A stretch of DNA of 64,000 nt from Anaspis maculata (lineage: Eukaryota; Arthropoda; Insecta; Coleoptera; Scraptiidae), in NCBI GenBank assembly GCA_949128115.1, contig OX421966.1:56045416-56109415 (forward strand), given 5' to 3'. The translations under genes were made by a program, and so were the position numbers. A model generated the notes under the pieces. That model was not told the DNA's origin. It did not search any database and saw only the letters and a list, made by a program, of their open reading frames with translations. Below, piece by piece: positions 11,001-23,000 of this stretch (positions are counted from its first letter, which is position 1; every line of letters begins with the position of its first letter).

Positions 11001-14000
11001 AACTCCAAAAATTTGCATTATTTTGACTTAAGTTTGATTTTATGTCAATGTGTTGGACATATTTTTTTAATTTTACAGAAAAAACCGGTTGTGTCACCCC
11101 AAAACTTTCCCGGCGGTATCCAGAGACGTCAGTAATAATTTTGATTGAAGCGTCCCTTCGGGAAGGGGAGGTTTTTATTTGGAAATTGATGAAAAAAATC
11201 TGCGGAGTTGAGTGGGCTAACTCAAGGGACCAATAGGGCTTCAGATTATATCGGGTGCTTTCCACCTAGCTCCAAGTTTGGTACACCTGCCATTTACGCA
11301 AGTGCGGGTGCCAAACGGTGCTTTCCATCTGCGTGTTCCTACCCGGTTCTGTGTCGTTCATTGGACCACCTAAAATTATGTGCCATACTATGGAACATGT
11401 GCCGTCTGGCGGTGTTTGTACCGTCTAGGTGGAAAGCACCCATCTACACCTCAATTTTTTCTTGGCCGCTGGGCCGCTGCCGACAGAAATGGTATGCGTC
11501 TGCTTTAGCCTCAGATGGCAAAAGCAAACCCAAGAGGCACACAATAAGATATTTGAAAGCTACAAAACGAGGAGAGTAGGAGCCCCATCAGGGCTTCTGA
11601 TGACTGACAGACACCATGGGGTCCTGGTACCAAACCACACAAGAGAGTCGCACACGTCAAAGGATACTGGAGTCCTGAAACGTACAAAGAGGCTTAGAGA
11701 AACACAATAACAGCTTATTGAAGCTCCAAACGACACTCCGGGGTCAGCTGTTGCCTCAACGTCAGTGGGTACACCTATATCAGTAACATCGTGTGACCGT
11801 CAGTTTGACGTAGATACCTATAAAATTTGTCAGGCTGATACATGGACCTGTATTTAAAATGGACTGCTGATCACCCTACCCGACCAAACAACAAATGACG
11901 CCACAGGGGCGCTACCATTATCGTTATCATAACAGAAGTTCTCAAAAGATTATAGAAAATCTGCAACTTGTATCGGCATATTTTGTACTATAAATATTTA
12001 TGGATATAATATTATTTTATAATAACTGATTCAATTTACAATAATATGTTTTTTACTTCGAAAGTAGCCATCAGGTTTATTTCGTTTCGAAGAACTCATT
12101 GCAAGTTCGCAAGTTGAAACAGTCATGAAGTTTGAGAGTCACTGTCTTTCGAATTTATCGAAGGTTGCTTCAAAAGTTCAAAATCAACGCAGTTGCGATC
12201 AGGGATCACGGTTGCGATTTATCAATTTTGCACCAGAAAGCGTGATCCAAGGAGGGCGTGATCCCTGCACAAGAAACGTCATTTTGACAGTTTCGTTTTT
12301 TTCGACGTGGAAAGTTTCCGGATTTGTGGTGTCGAATTCGAATTTGGTGTGTTTTATAACTCCCTAATCCGTTTAATAAGAATATTCTGTGGATTTCATT
12401 ACTCATTATCAGTAGTTCTGCGAAAGAAAATGCACGGTATAGAAGGGGCGCAAGCACTGTGATTTCGGCAGCACAAACCACAGCTAGGTACTTCCTACTG
12501 GACCACACAGCTCGGGCCTTGAGAGTGTTTTCTTTTCACAAGTAAGATTGCCGTCAATCAATTATTGAATGAAATTCTACTATTTCGTTACAGAATGCAG
12601 AAAAACACAAACAACGGCCAGCCATTGGGGAACATAAAAAAGCCAAACGGCCTAGTGCCCAACAGCACACCGTGTATTCAACACACTTCAGTTAACAATT
12701 TTAGACACGGAACATCGTCCCTTCTATTGAATTACTGGAACCTATGAACACATGTGTACGTACAAAACGCTGCAAGCGACCGAAAGAAAACGGCTATGCC
12801 TCTCAAGCAAATTTGAAAATGTCATTTTGACACCTAACCTAAACTTTATGATTACGGGCAGTTAGCGCGACAATTTCAAGCGCGACAGGTCACAAGAGCG
12901 ACAGGTTGAATAAACATGGCAACATGGCCACCTAGTTTGACGGAAATGTCAAAAACTTGAAAAAATGCATTCCCCTTCCTACAAGCACCCCTCTCACCCT
13001 CCAAAAGCGCTAGGCAACGTCGCAGTGTCGCGTTTGTTGCTTTATTATTGTTTGATTTGCTGTCCATGTGTCCCATACACGGTCCCATATCTTGGTCCCA
13101 TATAATGATGCCAGTTTATAAACATAAAGGTAGGTAAAACAAATAGAGTTTGGAGTAAAATCGGATTTAATTCAAATTTATGTAGGTAGATGATTTAAAG
13201 GTGTATTTTTTAGTGGCTCCGGGGAAACACAACAGTCATTTCGGGGGAGGATATGTTTCCTGCCTTGGGACTTGAGGCTGGGTTTCTTCCAGAACTGGTT
13301 AATATCCTTGTCAAAGACCCTTGTGATAATCATATCAGGCTCACTCAAAGGGTGAGCAAGTCGTCGCCACATCGTACCTACTTTCTCTTGCATCCAGGAC
13401 CAGGACAGAAGATGGTCCCTTCAGGCTAAGATGGCCATCAGGTAGGGTGACAGGCAAATACCTAATTGTGAACATCGTCACTGTCTCTTATAGATACCTT
13501 TTCGGGTACCTACATAATTTTGTTGTTTTCAAAAGAATTTTGACCTGCAAGAAAGGCTTCGCCGGCTGCTATTACTACCAAATACACTGCTCCAATAACT
13601 CGACACATCTTTTCACCATTTTGCGGCCACTACTTGGTGGATAAGATTTTTTAAATCCATCAACTTGTTCAAAAGATATCGGCCGACAAAGTCGCGGTCA
13701 CAAAATGGTGATGGGTCGAATTATTGGACCAGTGTAATATAATTACTCAAATCAAATAATTGAAAGGCTTTGGATTTATCTACTCATGTATATTTTTCAG
13801 CCCCTAAGGAGAGACACTTTTTGCAATGGATGCCTGCTAGCCTCCAGGTTTTGAGGGAAACAAGGAGCTAAGCCATTTCCGGAGTAAAGTGGTTACCTCT
13901 TGGTCCCAGAGGACAGACCTGAAGCTGCTGAAAAAATTCATACCCACGCGGGCGGACACCCCCCTCCCCCTGGATTCACCAAGCTCATAAATTTGATCAT

Positions 14001-17000
14001 CAAATAAATTTAAACTCGCAGTGCTGTTGATCAAACAACAGTGAAATGCCCATGGTTCAGTTGGTAAATCGATAATACAGGGTCCTGCAACAGTGCTTCG
14101 GGCTTTCTTAGCGCCCTTCCCTTATAGTGCGGGAGCTAAGGGTCAAAATATGTTCCTACCTTGCAAATTGTGAAAGAAGCACCAAATTTGGTACACTTAC
14201 TCTTGAAAGTATTCCGGACAAGACTGGGGATGGTGCCCAGCCAAATTTCTCCCAGGAGGGCTGTACTAGAGCCTCCCTGTTGTCCCTGGAGCCCTAAGGT
14301 CTATCTTCGAAACGGAAAGTGATATCGATATACTTCAAACTTCCTTTTGACTGAAGTCACTCACAGGTGATGAACACAGATTGTGTGAACTGATCTAAGC
14401 CTCCCGTGCACCAATTGCCTATCTTTTAGAAGTAAAATTTAGAAATCCGTCAGTGGGGGCTATTGCATTTGAGCGTTCTGGGTTGATACGTGCATATACC
14501 TTGCGCTTTGTTATACAACCACGGAATTTGGTACACTTCCTGTTCGAAGCACCCAGAACAAGACTGGAGATGGTACCTTGTCGAATCTTTTCCCCAAGAG
14601 CCGTAACGGCCCCGCTAAATTGTCTCTGGAGCCCTACGGCATATTTTCGAAACGGCAAGTGATATCGACATTCTGAAAAGTTCTGCCTGATTGTAAAAAC
14701 TTCCTGGTTGCGAGAGCTTCTAGGTGACTCATCCGAAGTCCCTCTTCAACGGTTGCCTAACTTTTAGGGGCTAAATTGGAAAATATTCCATTGCCTACCG
14801 TACCAGAGCCATTAGAAAGTCTACGGGATGTCTTTAGAACGGCAAGCGAAATCGACATGCTGAAAACTTCCTTCTAGATGCGCGGCACACTATGCATCGC
14901 GTTGGAGGTTGGAGGTAGGCAGTATATTTATGTGGACCAAAGATTTCACAAAGAATAACCGAGTCTCTATGGATAATTTATGTTATCTAAATATCTTCAA
15001 ATATATGCCTTCGAACCTTTCATACCTAGTGCCTGTCTTTGATGCCCCTAATAAATAACTGAAAAGGTGTGTGGGAAGTGTGAAGGGAAGAGAGACAAGC
15101 TTGACACTATCCATTAGTCATAAAAATACGGAGTCCTTTGAAAAGGTACCTACAGCTTCCAATAGTAGCCACATATGTAATCAAGAGTGTGATCGAGAAC
15201 GTAGTAATTCTCAATTTCTCCCCTGAAAGGTAGCCAGCGGTGAACGGAACAGTGAAATTGATTCATGGTTAAGGTTGTAGTATCTTTATCCATTACTAAG
15301 AAGTAATTACAGCTAGGAAAAAGTTTTCAGCAGGTCGATATCGCTCAAAGTTTCGAAGATATGCCGTGAACTTCAGGGACAAATGATGGTTCCGGTACAG
15401 CAATTAAGTATGTAACTAATTCTTAACCGGGAGCCGGGGCAATCCAAGCCAAGAAAGAGCCACCTGTACGCGGCCAGTCGTTCTCGTGTAGAGCGGGTCG
15501 TGGGTTCCGCGGTATGATCTTAATTTACTTTTATTATTTCTTTGGCGCGCCAACCGAGAGTAGCTGAACGACTCGTGACTTCTCGTTTAAGTCAATAGAG
15601 CGAACACACGGTATGGACACCTAACTCCAAACGCAACGATGGTTCTTATTTGGGAACTGGCGGCAACTGACAGAAACTGAAATTGTAGAAATTATCATGA
15701 AGAAAAAACTGAATATTATTGGCGAAAAATGGATGTGTTTACTGACGAACTTATTCCATATTTTAAAATTTGTGTTAATATTTGAGACCTTTTAAATTGG
15801 AGAAAAACACTCGTGAAGCGAGATGCAGCGATATTTTATGTTTCTTGTAGGGATCCATATCTTATGTTTTATGGTGCGACTATACATCCGTAACAAAACC
15901 TGTACCCGAGGATAATCCCTTCGAATTTTATGTAAAGGATGCACTTTCGTTCTTAAAGAAATGACGCGTTCAAAACCCTAGAAAAGAACCTATTCACAGA
16001 GATGCTCCTGTCCCTTCTAACGCATTCTGGCAAAACTCTGTTTGCCGTTTGCCTCAATCAGTTTCCGTGATTAAGGAAAACAACAAAGGGCACCTCAAAA
16101 TACTTGATTCCGTCAAGGATATACGTCACCAAACACAGGAAACACGCTGGAGTCACAAACGTTCTAGGCCAGGAAAGTGGTTGAACTTCTTTGGGCGATA
16201 GGCTGCACCGAAGTCTGCTTAAACGTCGCTTGAAGAGCCGGACGGCGGCGAAACGCTTCAGGAATCGATGGTCCTCTCATCGAGCATACTTGTAGGGACA
16301 GTGAGCTTCATAGAGTACGTTGAACTTCCGCGACGTGTCTCTCTCGAGTACATAGGTGCGTTAGTAAAAAATGGAATAAAGGAAAAAACCTAGAAGTCGA
16401 ATTGTCGCGTTTTAAATCGGAAACACCCGTCTTCTAAAACATACCTCTAACAGATGAAAATTGTGCCACAAGTGGACGACGACGCCGGTCGAGAACGAAG
16501 AGGTTTAAAGGTCGCTAGGACAGAGCAAAACCTTTATGCGTTGTCAACTCCGTGGTTCAAGCCGAAAAGAAGGTCCAGCCTCAGCGTATCGCTCCATCAG
16601 CTACGCGTTCCACGTGCATTAGGCAAACGACAGTGCCCTCTAGCGCTTGTCGCGTGAACATTAAGCAGGGCCCCGTACCGAAGGTCTGCTCGATGTGCAA
16701 ACCCCTGTACCGTCACGCTCTGCCGCTCTTTTACGGAAATTTAAATTTATGCCGTGAGGCGGTGACTTGATTTCATAATTTATGGACACAAATTGCCAAT
16801 TTTTTATTCCTGTTGAATGTAAACGTTACAAGAAGAAAAGAAACTTGACTAGACACCACCTCCAGTTTTGTTTGGGATACTATGAAAAGTGCATCAACAC
16901 AAGTTTCCGCTAGTTCCACAAAGGACAAGACAAAGGTATGCGTATTTCAGCTCTTAGCTCCCGAAATATAGTAGTAGTAGTCACTGAGTTATTTTCTATG

Positions 17001-20000
17001 TAGCCCCTAAAAGTTAGGCAACCGGTGAACGGGGAGTTCAGATAAGTTCGTATAACCTTCATCCGTCACCTAGAAGTTCACATAATCAGGAAGAACTTTT
17101 CAGAATGTCGATATCACTTGCCGTTTCGAAAATATGCCGTAGCGCTCCAGAAACAATTTGGCGGGGCCGTTACGGCTCTTGGGGAAAGATTCGACAGGGT
17201 GCCATCTCCAGTCTTGTTCTGGGTGCTTCGAACAGGAAGTGTACCAAATTTCGTGGTTGTATAACAAAGCGCAAGGTATATGCACGTATCAACCCAGAAC
17301 GCTCAAATGCAATAGCCCCCACTGACCGATTTCTAAATTTTACCCCTGAAAGATAGGCAATTGGTGCACGGGAGGCTTAGATTAGTTCACACAATCTGTG
17401 TTCATCACCTGCGAGTAGCTTCAGTCAAAAGGAAGTTTGAAGTATATCGATATCACTTTCCGTTTCGAAGATAGACCTTAGGGCTCCAGGGACAACAGGG
17501 AGGCTCTGGTACAGCCCTCTTGGGGAAAATTCGGCTGGGCACCATCCCCTGTCTTGTTCGGAGTACTTTGAAGAGTAAGTGTACCAAATTTGGTGCTTCT
17601 TTCACAATTTGCAAGGTGGTTCCCCTTACTTCCCGCACTATTACGAGATAGAGACAAAGGTGTAATACATAAAATTATTGATTTGGAAAGTTCTAACCAG
17701 TGAAATTATTTTCAACTATACAGGGTGATCCATTTTTGTGCTATAACAAAAACAAAGATTTTTTGAATAAAATGCCCCACTTTTGATTTCATTTTCTTGT
17801 TTAGCTTTTCAAGCTCTATTATAAGCCTATTTTTGTTTTTTCGATTTGTGGCGGTGCTACCAACTAAAAATTGAAAATTGAATTTTTTTTGTAATTTCAA
17901 GCTTCGTTTTGAAAAATTGTAGGAGCCTCGTTTTTTGCAATCAAGAAATGGAATTTGGCACAACAATAGTCGAATAGGAGGTAAATAATAATTCCATGAC
18001 AAAAAACTTCAGAATCATACCGGGTGTTCAGAATTTTTTTTCGAACTTCGCAAATTTCAAAATGCCATTAGTCATTTTTTTTCAAATGGAATGCCCCCTA
18101 TTTTATTAAACCATTCGACAGCTTTTTTCTCCTCTTTCATTTTTACCAGAGATAGGTACCCTACCGCTAAATTTGATAATTTCCGAGATAATCAATAATT
18201 TTGATAAAAAGTGCTATTTATTAAAATTTTTCACGCCGGGCAGGCCATAGTGATCATCAACAAATGTCTGATTGACACATTTTGCTTGGTTTGATGCTAA
18301 GAATAAGTTTTTTCCATTGAATAGCTGCGCTAAATTCCAATCTGAAGAAAATGCTTAAAAAAGTATTTCGTTGCCCGATGGAAAAAAGAAAATTCAAATT
18401 GAGCTTAGTAAAGTGGTTTTCTCGACTTCAAAAACCTTCAAACTATCAAATTGAGAGGTGCGTTCATTTTTACACATGATTTTCTGTATCAGGACCTATT
18501 AAGAACATAAAAAATCCAAATTAACGACAATTTTTATCAAAATTATCGATTATCTCTGAAGTTATGGAGTTTAGGGGTAGGGTATCCCTAGTAAAAATAA
18601 AAGAGGAGGAAAAAAGCTATCGAATGGTGAGATAAAATATAGGGCATTCCATTCGAAAAAAATCACATATGGCATTTTGAAGTATGCGAAGTTCAAAAAA
18701 AAAATTGCACACCCTGTATAAGTAAACCGCAAGTTTTTTGTCATGAAGTTATTCAGCTTCTATTCGAATACTGTTATGCCAAATTTTGTTCCTTAATCTC
18801 AAAAAACGAGGCGTCTACGGTTTTTCAAAGTGAACCTTGAGATTATAAAAAATTTCAATTTTTAATTTTCAGTTGGTAGCACTGCCACAAATTGAAAAAA
18901 CAAAAATCCACCTGTAATAGAGCTTGAGAAGTTGAACAAGAAAATGAAATCAAAAGTGGGGCATTTTATTTAAAAAAATCTTTGTTTTTGTTATAGCGCA
19001 AAAATTGAACACCCTGTATAGTTGAAAATAATTTTACAAAGTGGAACTTTTCAAACTAATAATTTTATGTATTATATTTTTTTCTCTATTTTGCAAGGTA
19101 AGGGCGCTAGAAAAGCCCGACGCACTGTTGCAGGACCCTGTATATTATGAAGGCTTGGTGCAACCAGAGGTCAATTTTTTTTTATTTCAAGTTATCTAAG
19201 TGGTAATAGTTCAATAATTTTATTATTGTAGATACCTACTCATTCGATGTCTTTTTGTAATTGCTGATTTTTCATTATTTTAATACATATATATTTACGT
19301 TCACAAATGCTGTAGATTATTTTGCTTTTAGTCCTTCACCATAGTTGTTTTTTACAACATACTCCTAATACATTCATACCTGATACCTCTGCCATACATT
19401 TAGCTATCATTCTTTTCAAGCATTCACCCAACACCTATGGGGTCTGACTCCAGGATTTTTGTCTCAAGCAATGAGGCTATCAATTTTACATGTTCTTTAT
19501 CTATTTGAGATATCTATAGAGATAACGAAAAAAAGAGGTTTGAAATCCCACCTGGTGCGTCTATACAAACAACGAGACTTTGGATTCGGGGGTGGATGGG
19601 CCCAGGCCTTTTTTCTCTCTGGGCTGGTGAGATTTGTGAAAGGGCCGGTAGGATAAAAAAACAATTTTAAAAATTATAAATAAAAGGCAGAGTCTTCCCG
19701 AAAAACGTTTATGAACATTTATTACTGCAGTTTCGGGAGCCTTCAGTCTTTCGTCGTTAGAGGTGAAATAGTGAAAGCTTGTGAAATATTCTGGTGAAGG
19801 AGTAGGAGTGAATATTTAACATATAATTTATCCCTTACGCTCCCGAAACTGCAGTAAGGAATTTCTTCACGTTTTGTGAGAAGACTACCTTTTATTGATA
19901 ATTTTTAGAATTCGACACTTACTGGTGAGCGATGGCAGATGAATTTCTAAAGACCAACACTTTAATTCTACAATATATGAAAGTTTTGAGAAAAAAGATC

Positions 20001-23000
20001 TGGGAATGAACAAGTTTTCAACGCAGTGCACTCAGCAGCACCTCATGCATTCCTACTTTATAACATATTGTCCGACTAAGTACGTTTTCTCAACCTCACA
20101 GGGGCCACTCGACAGTATGGGCATTTTCATTCCATTCTCTTTGGTATTGCCGCGCTTGACAGCTAGGTCATCATTCTCTTCAGTGAACACCGCTTACAAT
20201 CTTCCCGCAAGCATAGAGTCCACAAGATACCTAGAACTACGTTCTCTACATAAACACTGATAACAGTGCCGTAACTAGGCTTATTGGCGCCTGTGGCAAT
20301 GTAGCAATTGTGCGCCCCAAGGAAGTAAACAACCCAAGGGGGCCAGGCCCGGCTAGAGCGCCGCAGGCGAAAATTTTCTCAGATAATAATAATAATGACA
20401 ATAATAATCGCAAATTTAGACCGGAAGCTTCCATTTTCTCCCCCTCCAGATTTTTGATGACAATGGGAACACAATTATCTATAAAAAAAATGAAAAATGG
20501 CCAATAAGATGATTATCATATTTTTAAAATCTTTCACTCGATCTTTCATAAAAAAATAGGTGAAATTAATAATAAACTCCTTCGGCTCCTAGAAAAACAT
20601 ATTTTTAAAATCTTTCACTCAATCTTTCATGAAAAATAGGTGAATAAACTCATTCGGCTCCTAGAAGAATTTTTCTAACTCCCGGCCGTCCATTCTTTTG
20701 CAGTCAAGCTTCCCAACCCAGAAATAAAAACATTAAGACAAAGCGATAATCTTTTCACACAAATAAGTTAACAGAATACTAATAGTACCTATAGGATAAT
20801 AAAGTTGAAAATTGAGCAACAAAACAAAACTTGTCAAGTTATTGACAAAATATTTATAATCAAAATGGAAAAAGATGCACGTTGCTTCCCCATTTTCAAA
20901 TACCCAAGTAAGTAATTGGAGATAAATTTTATGACGAAAAAAAAAATGGGGAATGAAAAAATCTTGAAACTTCAACCACCAAGCTGAACTTTTCTAGATT
21001 TCGATTCAAAAAATATGTCTATAATTCCACAAAATTCAAGCTTGACGTAGCTGTTTCATCGATTGAAAGTAGTGATGATATCTTTGTTAATCTTTCTTGG
21101 CCGACAAAGGGCGCAAATACGACTTGACAAGCCTCAGTTGCTGCATTTGAGATGAAATTTTTTTGCAAAATATAGAGAGGCCTCATCTCAGACTGGTTCG
21201 GCGCTCTTGTATCCATTTGGTGCAAATTGCAAGTAAATACATGCGGTAATAGTCAGGCTGGAGCTCGAAAAGCACCTAGGCCGACCGGCGTTGGCGGAGG
21301 GCGCCGAACGCCGAGCGCGAGCGCTGCCTCATCCTCAGCATGCTACTTCCTGTAGCGCCGTGCTCTTCAATTTTATCCGTTTCATGGCTGTTTTGGATCA
21401 TGTCATTGAAAAGGTGGTAGAAAAAGCCGCTTTTGATTGTTCCATTTGGAAAGTTAGTGAAGTTGTAGGTAGAAGTAGATATAGGTTTAGGTAGAAATTT
21501 GAAATGAAGATTGAAAAAAAATAGTATAAAGTATTACCCAAGCTGAATTTTGCGCCCCTGGAATTTTTGCGCCTGTGGCAAATGCCACCTTCGCCACGCC
21601 CTAGTTACGGCACTGACTGATAATAATAAATTGACTTTATTTTCTGGCGGCATTCAGCAGTTCAGCACAGAGCTGCTTCTTCCATATCATCCAGGCAGTT
21701 CCCATTGGAGGTGGAGATTCAGTGGTGAATTAGCAGACTGCAGACTCTAATAGGCGCGAGTAATTATTGCGCATCAGGGTTGTTATTGTTGAAGCTGCCC
21801 CTACTCCTCACTGCACAAAAAGAAGTTTCCAAAAAGTCCTGTGACGTTTTAAGACTTTGTAAATAGTCCATGTCTTATTCACTTCTTATACATCCCACAT
21901 TTTAAACTAGTACTAGTAAGTCTCATCTATCCATCTATCTATAAATTTTTAGCGCATTTTCCATCTTGATGAAAATTGCTATTGCAACCGCTTTGTCCGT
22001 CCGTCCGTCCGTCCGTCCGTTCCTCGAACTCCTCCCAAACTAGACGACCTAGCTTTCTAATTTTTTCGCTGTTACATAGCTGCCACTCCCAAAGGAGGGC
22101 TAGGCTATATTGGATGTCTATATTGCGCCGCCAACATAGAGAAAACCGCCCCCGATAAACTTGAAATAACATAATATTGCACTTTCTACCAGACCTGATG
22201 CTCTGGTGTTCTCATTTTTTGAATAATACATAGTTGCCACTTATAAACGTAAGCCAAGAAACATTCCGTCATCAATATGCGCCGCCGACATGAAAAAACT
22301 GCTAAAAACCGCCCCCAATCACTTTAAAATAAAAAACATAAACCCGAAGACATAGCGATCTGATTCTTTCGGTATATAAATAGCTGACTAAAAATGGGAA
22401 AGGATAGGCTACTTTTGGTTAGTCGCCGCCCCCAGATTCCGCCCCCAAACGATAAAAAGTGCAATAAAATAAAAAACATAAACCCGAAGACATAGCGATC
22501 TGATTCTTTCGGTATATAAATAGCTGACTAAAAATGGGAAAGGATAGGCTACTTTTGGTTAGTCGCCGCCCCCAGACTCCGCCCCCAAAGTAAGAGATAA
22601 ATGGAAAACATGAACCCGAAGACATAGCGATCTAATTCTTTTGCTATATGGATAGCCGACTAAAAATGGGAAAGAATAGACTACTGTTGATTAGTCGCCG
22701 CTCCCAGCTCCCGCCCTCAAACAAAAAAATATATTGATGAGTAAAAGAATTTCTATTCAAATCTATTTCATTGGCAAGTACCCCATTCTGATAACACAAT
22801 ATCACAATGAGTTTCGAGTAAAGAAAGTGGGCAAGGAATGGTGTTTCTCCTTCAACCAAATTTCTTTACGTTCACAATATGCCTCTTTGAGAAAATGCGC
22901 TACTGAGACTCACGCACGTGAAGGCATACTCACTTGTTTGAACTCTATTGGCGAGTAACATTACCGATGGTGGCGCTGCTGATGCGCTTCGCATGTAAAC

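Larger units (their letters stand above)
10648..14075. other. start of KTI12 intron 1: repeats, no gene seen
   Basis: This holds a C-run at 10752, an AAT microsatellite near 10790–10808, an element end TACAGGGTGATCAC at 10730 with an inverse TGATCACCCT near 11870, and two MITEs listed separately. The stretch 11900–13550 shows nothing identifiable. Confidence 0.4.
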
